Shown: positions 34,528-43,505 of the stretch, piece after piece
How positions within the stretch are numbered: the stretch's first letter is position 1
Layout of the letters: each line of letters opens with the position of its first letter
NCBI RefSeq assembly: GCF_009727065.1
Contig: NZ_WNLP01000003.1
Coordinates: 1 to 64,000 of the forward strand
DNA length: 64,000 bases
Direction of reading: 5' to 3'
Origin: Bifidobacterium canis
GTDB taxonomy: Bacteria > Actinomycetota > Actinomycetes > Actinomycetales > Bifidobacteriaceae
The notes under the pieces: generated by a model
The model's database searches: none
Told to the model about the DNA's origin: nothing
Seen by the model: the letters and a program-made list of their open reading frames with translations, nothing else
Made by a program: the position numbers and the translations under genes

Positions 34528-35340
34528 ATGGCGGAAGTCATCATCGTCAACAATCAAGAAGAAGCGGGGCAGATATACGCACGTTGCGTGGCCGACCTCA
34601 TCAAAGAGAAGCCGGAGGCCGTGCTCGGCCTGGCCACCGGCTCCAGCCCGCTCGCAGCATACGAGGCGCTAGCGGGGATCGTGCATGACGAGAACATCGA
34701 TGTGTCGAAGGTGCGCGGATTCGCGCTCGACGAATACATCGGCCTGCCTCTCACGCATCCGCAGTCATACCACGCCACGATTCACCGCACCGTCGTCGAA
34801 CCGCTCGGACTCAACCCTGAGCTCGTGCATGTGCCAGGCGATATGCTCAACGGTGCAGGCATCGAAAACGGCGAGAAGATCGCGCTCGCAGGTCCGGCGT
34901 ACGATCGTTCGATCGCCGCTGCCGGTGGCGTTGACGTGCAGATCCTCGGCATCGGCACCGACGGTCACGTTGGCTTCAACGAACCGGGCTCGTCGCTCGC
35001 CTCGGGCACGCGCATCAAGACGCTCGCCGAGCAAACTCGCATCGACAACGCTCGTTTCTTCGACGACGATGTGAACAATGTGCCTACGCACTGCATCACG
35101 CAGGGCATCGGCACGATTCTCAAGGCTCGCCATCTGGTGTTGCTCGCGTTCGGCAAGGGCAAGGCCGAGGCTGTCGCCGAGACGGTGGAAGGCGGAGTCA
35201 GCGCGTTCTGCCCGGCTTCAGCGCTACAGCTGCATCCGCACGCCACGATCATCGTTGACGCTGCCGCGGCTTCGCGCCTGCGTCACACCGACTACTATCG
35301 CTATGCATACGAGCACAAGCCGGCATGGCAGGGCATCTGA
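34528..35340 (+). CDS. nagB: Glucosamine-6-phosphate deaminase
   Basis: This 270-residue cytoplasmic enzyme converts GlcN-6-P to fructose-6-P and ammonia, the last step of the island pathway and an entry to the fructose-6-P phosphoketolase shunt. Motifs are LGLATGSSPLAAYEAL, FALDEYIGL (catalytic Asp) and GIGTDGHVGFNEPGSS. The length matches the family. AAGGA precedes the ATG. It is likely co-transcribed with nanA and ends in a terminator hairpin. Confidence 0.96.
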   Translation: MAEVIIVNNQEEAGQIYARCVADLIKEKPEAVLGLATGSSPLAAYEALAGIVHDENIDVSKVRGFALDEYIGLPLTHPQSYHATIHRTVVEPLGLNPELVHVPGDMLNGAGIENGEKIALAGPAYDRSIAAAGGVDVQILGIGTDGHVGFNEPGSSLASGTRIKTLAEQTRIDNARFFDDDVNNVPTHCITQGIGTILKARHLVLLAFGKGKAEAVAETVEGGVSAFCPASALQLHPHATIIVDAAAASRLRHTDYYRYAYEHKPAWQGI

Positions 35341-35710
35341 TGCCTAATAATCTTCGCCGACTGTAGTTTGCGCGGCGAGGGCGAGTGCCCACGACTCACA
35401 CGAGTCGCGGGCCACTTGTTTTTCTGGTTCTTTAGGCTGGCTGCGGCAGAGTGCTGCAATACTCCGTCGCTGATTGAACGGCATAAGGTGACTGGCCGTC
35501 TATCCTCACAACGCAAGGGTTGTCGGGTATCGGCATAAGGTATATGTGCACTGTGATCGTTATTGGCAAGGGCGATGCGTGTTGTGACCATAGTTCATAT
35601 GCTCTGCTTCCTAGATTTTTAATTGGAGTATTACTTGAACCGCTAGGGTGGATATGATCGAGGGAATTGACATATTTTCAAGTGGTTGTCGGTGAATAGA
35701 GGCTGTTGAG
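35341..35710. other. Gap between nagB and the methyltransferase remnant
   Basis: After the nagB terminator these 370 bases hold no gene I can support. A TTGACA occurs at about 35669, upstream of the methyltransferase, without a clear -10. Confidence 0.5.
35385..35425 (+). terminator. Terminator of nagB
   Basis: A stem of CGACTC / GAGTCG around ACAC is extended outward by CCC/GGG and GTG/CAC with one bulge, then TTGTTTTT. Confidence 0.75.
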
Positions 35711-36774
35711 ATGCAAAGAGAGTGTATTGGGTCAATGTACGATTTGCATCACGGCAATGTATCAGAGAAATACGGCGAATGGCCGGCCCCTGATTTGATT
35801 GTTTCTGATGGGGCCTATGGAATACGGGGTTTTCGTGGAGACGCGAATGACGTCTCTGGTCTGGTCGAATGGTACAAGCCACACTTGTCAATGTGGGCAA
35901 AAGCCGCAAAGCCCTCAACGAGCCTATGGTTCTGGAATACGGAAATCGGTTGGGCTACAGTGCATCCACTTCTGCTTGCGACGGGCTGGGAATATGTACA
36001 GCTCGGTGTTTGGGACAAGGCGTTGCGCATATCGCAGGCAATGTTAATGGCAAAACCATTCGACAGTTTCCGGTTGTGACGGAGGTGGCGGCGTTGTATC
36101 GCCGCAAGATCTACCTCAATGCAGGGGATAGGCAAGTACTTGATGCAAAGGCATGGCTACGCGCGGAATGGCAGCGTAGTGTTCTTCCTCTTAATAAAGC
36201 CAACGAAGCCTGTGGGGTAAAAATGCGGCTACACGCAAGTATTTAACCAAAGATTGGCTCTGGTATTGGCCGCCGGGGGAGAGCGTTGAAAAGATGGCTA
36301 GGTATTGTACAGAGCATGGGAGGTCAACAGACTGGCCGTATTTTCCCTTGATGGGAAACGCCTATGACGGCTAAAGCGTGGGATTCTCTGCGGGCAACAT
36401 GGAATCACCGTAATGGAGTGACCAACGTTTGGGGCAGGCCTCCGCTGTCCGACAACGAGCGGCTGAAAGGAACTATGGAAAGAAGCGCTCCGAGAACATA
36501 CAAGCCGACAAAACAGTCAGCTACGCATCTGAATCAGAAACCTCTCGATTTGATGCTCGCGCAGGTTTTTGCATCTAGCGATGAAGGTGATGTGGTGTGG
36601 GAGCCGTTTGGAGGCCTTGCTTCCGCTTCTGTTGCATCCGTGCTTTTGGGAAGACATGCATATGTGGCGGAGCTTGACGATACTTTTGCGCGACTTGCTG
36701 GAGAACGGCTGGCAGATGCGGAGCGCAGCCTGAAAGCTAACGGCGTCTATGAGCTTTCTTCGCCGATGCAATAG
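35711..36774 (+). pseudogene. DNA N4/N6 methyltransferase, several frameshifts
   Basis: Three frames join to about 354 residues of an N4/N6 DNA methyltransferase. The catalytic motif IV is the SDGAYG variant (PDLIVSDGAYGIRG) and the AdoMet motif I is VWEPFGGLASASVA at the C-terminus, preceded by HLNQKPLDLML. Breaks: one G missing at 36019-36020 (VWDK to GVAHIAGNVNGKT); one A missing in A5 at 36219-36223 (ACGVK to NAATRKYLTKDW); and near 36372 an extra base or two missing bases (MGNAYDG to KAWDSLRATWNH). GC is lower than in the neighbours. No restriction enzyme gene is adjacent, so it is an orphan or remnant inside the nan island. Real decay and sequencing error cannot be separated here. Confidence 0.75.
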
Positions 36775-37085
36775 GAATATGCATTTCGGGAGAGGGCGTG
36801 TTTCCTAGACAGGATCTTTACTTCTATGTCGATGGCGTAAGTATGAATTTGTGGAGACATGTTTAACTCCACTGACTAGAGAACATTATTTTTAGAGAAA
36901 AATTTGTATTACAAATATAAGTTATTTGTATAACAATGACCAAATACCGAATACAATTTGTCTTCATTCGTCAGACGTCTTATCATTGCAGACAACATCA
37001 TCTATACGTGCTCAACGTCGAGCGCAGATACATGGTGTTTCACAAAATATCTCAATTCACTATCTCAATGATCGAGAGGATGAGG
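36775..37085. other. AT-rich leader of the surface sialidase gene
   Basis: These 311 bases are notably AT-rich at 36880-36940. They contain an operator-like palindrome (36966-36980) and the ribosome binding site GAGAGG (37074-37079). No gene is visible. Confidence 0.5.
36966..36980. promoter_or_regulatory. NanR-type operator upstream of the surface sialidase
   Basis: ATTCGTC-A-GACGTCT: the right half fits GAYGTCT exactly and is followed by TATCATT as at the importer site. The left half matches at four of seven positions. It lies about 105-120 bases upstream of the start. Confidence 0.5.
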
Positions 37086-39287
37086 ATGCAACAGTTACGC
37101 ACTCGTATCAGACGAGTATTTGCGGCAACGGTCTCTATAGCACTTGCCGCAGCGTTCGGCGTCGGCACTGCTCAGGCAGTTGAACCGAACGACGAGCAGC
37201 CAACGACGATGCTCACCGTGAAAGTCGAACGCACTGACGACAACGGAGACCACGCTTATGCCGGTGACGTTCTGCGCTACACGTTCACCTACACCAATAC
37301 GTCAACACGCCCGCTTACAGCTTTCCCTGCAGAAGGCAATCTCGACGGCATGCTGACTACCGGCGCACCGAATTGCCGGTATGCAAATCTGCCTGCCGGC
37401 CAAACCAAACAGTGCACCACTGCGACTCACCGCGTCACGCAAGAAGATGTTGATGCAGGTGGATTCACTGCGAAAACCGTGTGGAAGGCAACCGCTGACC
37501 GCAACGGTACGCAAGTATTGCAAGATAACATCACCGTCAATGCACCTACCGTCGCGACGCAACCGGGCGAGCGACCACTCGAACCAGATGCTGCAACGCA
37601 ACCTACAGAACGCGCCGATGGCGAAGCCGTGCGGCTCGCCACGGCCGGGCAGCACGGGGTGAGCTGCTACCGCATTCCGGCTATAGCGGAAGCTCCCAAC
37701 GGCTGGATCCTCGCCGCCTATGATGCACGCCCGAACAGCTGCCAAGACGCTCCGCAGGCCAATTCGATTGTGCAGCGCATCTCCAAAGACGGTGGCAAAT
37801 CGTTCGAAACACGCACTGTGGTGGCTGCTGGCAAAGATGGCGTTGGCAAATACGGGTTCTCCGACCCATCATATGTGGTAGATGAGGAGACGGGAGACAT
37901 CTTCCTGTTCTCGGTGAAGTCGTATGACCAAGGCTGGGGTGGTTCCGTTGCCGGGGTTGACCCGAATAACCGCAACGTACTGCAGGCTTCGGTGGTCAAG
38001 TCAAGCGATAACGGTGCCACCTGGAGCGAGCCGCGCATCATAACCGACCAGATAACGAACGACGTGGAGCACTGGACATCGCGATTCGCGGCGTCTGGGC
38101 ATGGCATTCAGCTCAAATATGGGGAGCATGCCGGTCGACTGATCCAGCAATACACGATCAACAACGCTGGTGTGCACCAAGCTGTTTCCGTGTATTCCGA
38201 TGACCACGGCGCTACGTGGCACGTCGGTACGCCCGTTGGCGAGCATATGGACGAGAACAAGGTTGTCGAGCTCTCTGATGGCCGAGTGATGCTCAACTCG
38301 CGTCCATATGGTTCACGTTATCGCCAGATTGCCATTTCCGACGATGGCGGCCAGACCTATGGTGAGGTATACGAAGACACGCAACTGCCAGATCCTGCGA
38401 ATAATGCGCAGATCACGCGCGCCTTCCCGAATGCTGCGGAAGGTACTCCTGCGGCGAAGATTCTGCTGTATTCGTCTTCGTCTGGGGACGGCAGGCACAA
38501 CGGCCTGATCCGCATTTCCTTCGACGACGGCACCACGTGGAGCGAAGGCAAGCTCTTCAAAGAGGGAGCGATGGCGTATTCAACGATCACCGCACTCGAT
38601 TCACGTGCCGGCGGCGGCTACGGTCTGCTGTATGAAGGCGACAATCTCGACATCATGTATACGCGCATCTCACTCGATTGGCTTGGCTATCTCTCTGCCA
38701 CGGCGAACGGAGAAGTGAGCGTACCGGAAGGCTCGCAGTTCGCAGAAGTGCCGCTGGACGTCGATAACTTCGGCAAGGTGGCATACGAGAAACTCACGGT
38801 GACACCTCAGCCTCCTGCAGGGTGGATGGCTGCGCCCATTGCAGATGTGGCTGTTCCTGCCGGTACACAGGGCAAGACCACGTTGCGCGTAGCTCTGCCA
38901 ACCGACGCGAAGGCGGGCGACAGCGTGCAGATTCCAGTTGCGATCAGTGATGGCGAACATGATGGTGTGACCGGCATCGCGACCGTCAAGGTGACTGAGA
39001 AGGCAAAAGAACCGACGCAGGATCCTTCCGATCAGCCAACGCAACCGGAGCAGCCCAGCCAGCCAGCGCAATCGGGTGGTCAGGCAACCGGATCGAATCC
39101 GAGCAGCAAGTCATCCACGCCCGCTCAGAAAGAAACTGGTAAGCCAGCTCAGGCGCAGAAGTCCGAGCCAAAGGTCGGGGTGTTGGCAACCACCGGCTCC
39201 GAGGTCGGACTCATCGCAGTCGCCGTCATCGCAGTGATCGCAGGTGCTGTCGCATTGCTCGCCAAGCGCAAGTCAATGGAGGAGTAA
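37086..39287 (+). CDS. nanH: Cell-wall-anchored exo-alpha-sialidase, GH33
   Basis: This 733-residue secreted sialidase starts with a Sec signal peptide (RIRRVFAATVSIALAAAFGV, cleaved near AQA). An N-terminal beta domain (residues about 40-150) precedes the GH33 propeller: RIP motif CYRIPAIAEAP (about 192) and Asp boxes SKDGGKSF, SSDNGATW, SDDHGATW, SDDGGQTY and SFDDGTTW. A NEW3-like beta domain follows (FAEVPLDVDNFGKVAYEKL), then a P/Q/S linker, the sortase-type site LATTG (residues 700-704), a hydrophobic segment and the KRKSMEE tail. The ATG at 37086 is six bases from GAGAGG. It releases sialic acid from mucins or milk oligosaccharides outside the cell for the island's importer. Confidence 0.92.
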   Translation: MQQLRTRIRRVFAATVSIALAAAFGVGTAQAVEPNDEQPTTMLTVKVERTDDNGDHAYAGDVLRYTFTYTNTSTRPLTAFPAEGNLDGMLTTGAPNCRYANLPAGQTKQCTTATHRVTQEDVDAGGFTAKTVWKATADRNGTQVLQDNITVNAPTVATQPGERPLEPDAATQPTERADGEAVRLATAGQHGVSCYRIPAIAEAPNGWILAAYDARPNSCQDAPQANSIVQRISKDGGKSFETRTVVAAGKDGVGKYGFSDPSYVVDEETGDIFLFSVKSYDQGWGGSVAGVDPNNRNVLQASVVKSSDNGATWSEPRIITDQITNDVEHWTSRFAASGHGIQLKYGEHAGRLIQQYTINNAGVHQAVSVYSDDHGATWHVGTPVGEHMDENKVVELSDGRVMLNSRPYGSRYRQIAISDDGGQTYGEVYEDTQLPDPANNAQITRAFPNAAEGTPAAKILLYSSSSGDGRHNGLIRISFDDGTTWSEGKLFKEGAMAYSTITALDSRAGGGYGLLYEGDNLDIMYTRISLDWLGYLSATANGEVSVPEGSQFAEVPLDVDNFGKVAYEKLTVTPQPPAGWMAAPIADVAVPAGTQGKTTLRVALPTDAKAGDSVQIPVAISDGEHDGVTGIATVKVTEKAKEPTQDPSDQPTQPEQPSQPAQSGGQATGSNPSSKSSTPAQKETGKPAQAQKSEPKVGVLATTGSEVGLIAVAVIAVIAGAVALLAKRKSMEE

Positions 39288-39316
39288 TCCAGTAATCAAT
39301 AATTAAACATAAGTAA

Positions 39317-39362
39317 AAACGACGAGTGGGTGGCCCTAGGTGAGGCCATCCACTCGTCGTTT
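39317..39362. terminator. Bidirectional terminator
   Basis: AAACGACGAGTGG-G-TGGCC (39317-39335) pairs with GGCCA-T-CCACTCGTCGTTT (39344-39362) with one G-U pair. It lies between the convergent sialidase and mscS genes, with A/T-runs on both sides. Confidence 0.9.
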
Positions 39363-39376
39363 GTAGTGCCAGTTAC

Positions 39377-40213
39377 TCAGTTGTTGTTGCTGTGCTGCGC
39401 CGCATCAGCAGCTGTGATATTGCCTCGCTCGTCAATGCCAACGATCGACGACGCCGCGAAATTCAGGTTCAGCTGCGAGTCGTGCACAGCGCGCGCAATC
39501 TCGTCAGAGAGGGCGCTCAGCGCGACGCCACGCTTCGCATACGCCACGATGTTGCCGCTCACGCCGTCACTGGTAAACCCGTTGTAGCGAACCAGCGGCT
39601 TGTATTTCTTGCTTATCAGCTTGCTGGCGTGCGTATTGACGATTTTGAGCAGATCGTGCGCGAGCTGCGCGGTATCCACATCCGGTTTCGCGGTGAACGG
39701 TATCGTCACCATGCACTCATTGCCGGGGTCGAGCTTCTCGAGCGCGGTCGTGTTGAGCACCGAGTTTGGAATGATCATGATGTTGCCGTTGCGCTCGCGC
39801 ACTTTGGTCTGTCGCCAGTTGATGTCTTGCACCACGCCGGTGATGCCGGAGACGCGCACCGTGTCACCTGGTTGGATCACGCGTGAGAACATCAGTGTGA
39901 AGCCGCCGATCGTGTTCGCAATTGAATCCTTCAAACCAAGCGAAATCGCGAGACCGCCGATGCCAAGTGCGGTGAACAAGCTCGTAGGGCTGACTCCGAA
40001 CACCGGCTCGAGCACAATCGTGAGTGCGATCACCCAGATGAGCACTCGCAGAATATTGACGAAGATCGACGCCGATGGAATCTTGTTGTGGTCGAGAAGT
40101 TTGCGAAGACCTTTGCTCAGAAAATGAGAGCAGAGTATGGCAAGAACGAGAACGATCGTGAACAGAATGATCTTGCCGCTGTTGCTGCGCAACCAAAAGA
40201 GAACGTGTTCCAT
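39377..40213 (-). CDS. mscS: Small-conductance mechanosensitive channel
   Basis: This 278-residue inner-membrane channel of the MscS family opens under membrane tension to release osmolytes. Three N-terminal spans are visible (IILFTIVLVLAILCSHFL, ILRVLIWVIALTIVL and the pore helix LFTALGIGGLAISLGLKD). The family's TM3b and beta domain follow (IGGFTLMFSRVIQPGDTV, NIMIIPNSVLNTT). Size is close to the minimal MscS. Its start codon lies in the arm of a 63-base hairpin and there is no clear Shine-Dalgarno sequence. It is downstream of the TetR gene on the same strand with a 76-base gap. Confidence 0.92.
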   Translation of the reverse strand: MEHVLFWLRSNSGKIILFTIVLVLAILCSHFLSKGLRKLLDHNKIPSASIFVNILRVLIWVIALTIVLEPVFGVSPTSLFTALGIGGLAISLGLKDSIANTIGGFTLMFSRVIQPGDTVRVSGITGVVQDINWRQTKVRERNGNIMIIPNSVLNTTALEKLDPGNECMVTIPFTAKPDVDTAQLAHDLLKIVNTHASKLISKKYKPLVRYNGFTSDGVSGNIVAYAKRGVALSALSDEIARAVHDSQLNLNFAASSIVGIDERGNITAADAAQHSNNN

Positions 40214-40264
40214 TCACACTAGCGTACACAACACCGTGTGTAGCTCATGTGCATGGAACACGTT
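40202..40264 (-). promoter_or_regulatory. Hairpin sequestering the mscS start codon
   Basis: The first 12 bases of mscS (ATGGAACACGTT, 40213 down to 40202) are exactly complementary to AACGTGTTCCAT, 40 bases upstream in the leader (40264 down to 40253). Further inner pairing of CACAC/GTGTG type is possible. In mRNA this would bury the start codon. Confidence 0.6.
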
Positions 40265-40289
40265 ACTCGGTGCAATTAGTTGTCGCAGC

Positions 40290-40913
40290 TTAGTGCAACA
40301 CAGACGCATACCCGGTGGTATGCGACGTATCTGAGGAAAGCGCCTGACGAAGGTTCGCGGCAACGGAGCCGAGATCTGCATTGGTGAGATCTTCGATCGT
40401 CAAACGTGGTTCGAGATTCGACCAGTCACGCAGTACGCCGACGATGCCGCCGACGGTGAAGTCGAGCAGCATGCGTGTGCTCAGGCTGGCACGATCATAG
40501 TCGATATTGTAGTTGCCGAGCAGCGTCATGCGAATGAAGTCGCGCAACGCTTCGGTAAGCTCTACGGTGCTGTGCGGGCCGGCAAGAAGGGCAAGACGTT
40601 CAAGACGCTCATGCTGCTCGGAGTCGTTGAACGCTTCGACGCAGATGCGGTGCCATTCCTGACGGAGCTCATCGGTGGATGTGCTTGCGCCCATCACCGG
40701 AATGCCTTCGACGGCATGCATGATGGCAACAGCCGCCAGCTCCGGCAGGCCGGAGTAGTGGTAATAGAACGAATTGCGGTTGACGCCCGCTTCGCGAACG
40801 ATGTCAGTGACGGTGATCTTGCCATATGGGCGTTCACGCAGCAACGTCCAGAAGGCATTCTCCAACCGCAGCTGAGCTGGCATGATTTCTGGGTCACGAC
40901 GAGGCCTTGGCAT
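40290..40913 (-). CDS. TetR/AcrR-family transcriptional regulator
   Basis: This 207-residue regulator has an N-terminal TetR helix-turn-helix (TVTDIVREAGVNRNSFYYHY, about residues 34-54) and a helical ligand-binding C-terminal part. GAGGAG lies six bases before the ATG. mscS is downstream on the same strand, so they may share a transcript, though a link to osmotic control is speculative. The effector is unknown. Confidence 0.85.
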   Translation of the reverse strand: MPRPRRDPEIMPAQLRLENAFWTLLRERPYGKITVTDIVREAGVNRNSFYYHYSGLPELAAVAIMHAVEGIPVMGASTSTDELRQEWHRICVEAFNDSEQHERLERLALLAGPHSTVELTEALRDFIRMTLLGNYNIDYDRASLSTRMLLDFTVGGIVGVLRDWSNLEPRLTIEDLTNADLGSVAANLRQALSSDTSHTTGYASVLH

Positions 40914-41072
40914 TGGAACTCCTCACTCTGGGAATGCCTCGACATTTCGCAACATCGAGACTATTCATTTACATCACTTAAGTCTAGTGTTGCTGAAATC
41001 ATACGTCCAAAAATCAGCTTCTGGCTATGTTTCCGTGCATGTTTGGTATTTTTCGCTGCGTGAAATGCGTTT

Positions 41073-42404
41073 TCAGTGCGCGAACAGCGTGCCGGCGAAC
41101 ATCATCATCACCTGATTGATGTAGCGACGATCTTCGCTATCGAGCCCCACATAGCTGCCGAGCAGCGAGGGGAGCGCACGCACTCCTTCATCCCTCAGTT
41201 GAGTCATCGATGAATGCCCACCGGCCGAAAGTACGCGGAACAATGCTTCGACGCCCTTCTTGCGCTGGCGTTGCGTCATGCCGTTGAGCCATTCGTTCAA
41301 CGACTTGTGGAAGGTCTGCGAGCTTTCGGAGAGTTCGGGCAGCGTTTGGAACCTGTCGCCGTCCATAAGCCACGAATAGCAGTAGTGCTGCATCACGCCT
41401 TCCGCGTTCGACTTGACGACCACCTGATGCTCGTTCGGGTTCGACTCCATCAGCATGCCGATGATCGACTGCTCGGGCACGAGTTTGGTCACGCGGTCTG
41501 CGATCGTGCCGTATTCGTAGCTGCTCACCACGGCGTGCATGAATCCGGGGCTGTCGAAGGCGTAAACGTGGTCGATGCGGTCTTTGACCTGATCGTGCAC
41601 GTTCATCGCCGCATAGATCGCGATGTTGCCGCCTTTGGAGTGGCCGGTGAGAATGATGCGCGCGTTCGGCCACAGCTTGCCGATTTTCTCCACGTAGTCT
41701 GCGGCCTGCGTTTGCGCGGGCACCGGATACGTGTGGGCCATATTGAAGTCCTCACGCCAGCCGATGAGCGAATCGTCGGTGCCGCGGAACGAAACGACGA
41801 GCGTGCCGTCCGGCAGCTGGAACGTCATCGCCGCATATTGCGTTTGCTCGGTTTGGTCGAAGCGCTCTTCGGTGGCGCTCATGCGCGTGACGGCGAAGCG
41901 CGGATTCCGCTTGATCAGCTCGTAAAAATGGCGAGATCTGTTGGCGCTGCTTGTTTTGCCGTTCGTCGCCGATGTTGCGCCGTCGCTGGCTTCGCCGGCG
42001 GAATTCATGGCAGGCGCGGCGTCTCCGGCATCTGCGACGAGGGAGTTCGCGTCGTCATCGGTGCGCACGCCGTTTTCGGCGTCAGCGCTCGCGTTGGCGT
42101 CTCCCTTAAAACCGTCACCAGTCTGCGCGTCAGGATGCAGATGCTCTTCCAGCTGCCGCAATGTCGGCCCATCGAACGGCGTGCGCCACAGCGTTTCCAC
42201 CGATTTCGCCGGATGCTTGATATCAAATCCGCGCAGTTTGTTTCGCGTGGAGCCATACCGCTGCATCAGCTCGTCAATGCTTGGAATCTCGGCTGGTATT
42301 TTGTCGTAGCTCAGCAGCGCGTACACCATCGCGTCGGCGGCACGGAACGGGTACTGCGAGAAGTCGCGCGTTTCCAGCGACGCGTAATCAACTATCGTGC
42401 CCAT
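41073..42404 (-). CDS. Alpha/beta hydrolase, Mbeg1/DUF2974-like
   Basis: This 443-residue protein has the lipase-type nucleophile elbow ILTGHSKGGNIAIYAA (about residue 245) and the preceding VVSFRGTDDSLIGWREDF, both typical of the Mbeg1-like (DUF2974) family. The N-terminal YPFRAADAMVYALLSY also fits. Residues about 90-155 are a low-complexity A/D/S/N insert between the N-terminal part and the hydrolase core. There is no signal peptide. GAGGAGG precedes the ATG. Substrate unknown; lipid or ester hydrolysis is inferred. It is divergent from the CmpB-type gene. Confidence 0.82.
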   Translation of the reverse strand: MGTIVDYASLETRDFSQYPFRAADAMVYALLSYDKIPAEIPSIDELMQRYGSTRNKLRGFDIKHPAKSVETLWRTPFDGPTLRQLEEHLHPDAQTGDGFKGDANASADAENGVRTDDDANSLVADAGDAAPAMNSAGEASDGATSATNGKTSSANRSRHFYELIKRNPRFAVTRMSATEERFDQTEQTQYAAMTFQLPDGTLVVSFRGTDDSLIGWREDFNMAHTYPVPAQTQAADYVEKIGKLWPNARIILTGHSKGGNIAIYAAMNVHDQVKDRIDHVYAFDSPGFMHAVVSSYEYGTIADRVTKLVPEQSIIGMLMESNPNEHQVVVKSNAEGVMQHYCYSWLMDGDRFQTLPELSESSQTFHKSLNEWLNGMTQRQRKKGVEALFRVLSAGGHSSMTQLRDEGVRALPSLLGSYVGLDSEDRRYINQVMMMFAGTLFAH

Positions 42405-42540
42405 ACTGCCTCCTCGTATTCACTGTTCCCAATACTAGGTGATACCTGTGCGCCGAGTTGTTCGCAACGCAGAAAATACGCGGAATAATAATTCGCATAT
42501 ATGCAGTTCCGATGTCGCGAACATGCGGAACAGTGAGAAT

Positions 42541-43387
42541 ATGCTCGTGACAATAGAAAAATATTCCTTTGGTTCTTACTCTACAGTTTCATCGGCTGGC
42601 TGTGGGAGACGCTGCTCAACATCGTGATGAAAAACGGTTCGTAGACCGCGGCATTCTCAACGGTCCGATCTGCCCGATCTACGGGTTCGGCGCTATGCTC
42701 GCCATCTTCGTGCTGCACAACGAGCATTCGCTCATCGCGGTGTTTTTAAGCAGCGGCGTGCTGTGCTGCACGCTCGAATACATCACGTCGTGGGGCATCG
42801 AGAAGATGTTCCACATGCGGCTGTGGGACTATTCAAACAAGCCGTTCAATATCAACGGTCGCGTCTATTTGAACGGGTTCCTCTTCTTTGCGGCGGGCTG
42901 CACGGTGGTCAAGGAGTGGGTGCAACCGTGGATCGACACTCAGCTCGACAAAATCGACCCGCTCACTCTCAATATTGTGAGTATTACTCTATTTATTATT
43001 CTGCTCGCCGACGCCGCCGTCACACTCGCCGGGTTGACCAGCATGAACAGCAAGCTCGGGCGTGCGGAAGCATATATCAAGTCGCTCAAGCAAGAGCAGA
43101 TTGCGCATCTCGACGTGCACATCACTTCTGCTGACGAGCATTTGGAGAAACTGGGCGAGCGCGCCGAGCAATTGGGCGAGCGTGCGGGGCAGACGGCGAC
43201 ACGCATTCGCGAGCGCGCGCATACCAGCGGCGAAGAGGCGTCGGAGAAGATTCATGGCATCTTCAACTGGCAGCAGCGCCGCCTGCTCGACGCGTATCCC
43301 GACATGCGCACCGAGCGCTCGACGTCGCTTATGAACACGATCCGCGAGCAACTGTCGAAATACCGCCGGAAACACAACGCGCTCTAA
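42541..43387 (+). CDS. CmpB-type (ABC_trans_CmpB) membrane protein, two frameshifts
   Basis: After repair this is about 282 residues. Two single-base losses are evident. One A from A5 at 42557-42561 joins LVTIEK to IFLWFLLYSFIGWLWETL. One T from TT at 42638-42639 joins NIVMKNG to FVDRGILNGPICPIYGFG. The product resembles the putative ABC transporter permease family CmpB: an N-terminal membrane half with FIGWLWETLLN and GPICPIYGFGAM, a conserved LEYITSWGIEKMFHMRLWDY, and a C-terminal cytoplasmic coiled-coil-like tail (HLEKLGERAEQLGERAGQ). The start is the ATG at 42541 or the GTG at 42547. A stem ATCTCCC/GGGAGAT (43398-43425) follows the stop. Function unknown. Confidence 0.8.
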
Positions 43388-43436
43388 GAGTTCTGCTATC
43401 TCCCTGACTTCCTAAGATGGGAGATGTTCGCAGTTT

Positions 43437-43454
43437 CGACCGATACATTGGTCG
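43437..43454. repeat. CGACC...GGTCG mini-hairpin
   Basis: CGACC (43437-43441) and GGTCG (43450-43454) flank GATACATT. It shares the string CATTGGTCGCGAG with the ddl upstream gap and the stem ends with the hairpin after nanR. Confidence 0.45.
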
Positions 43455-43505
43455 CGAGAGAGTCGCAGCGCCGCGAACGCACACGGCTAGGAAACGGAGA
43501 CACAC

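Noticed and set aside
40207-40220. 14-base identity between the mscS leader and the nanB start (TGTTCCATTCACAC)
   Set aside because: A single short match in unrelated contexts; chance cannot be excluded and no third copy was seen.
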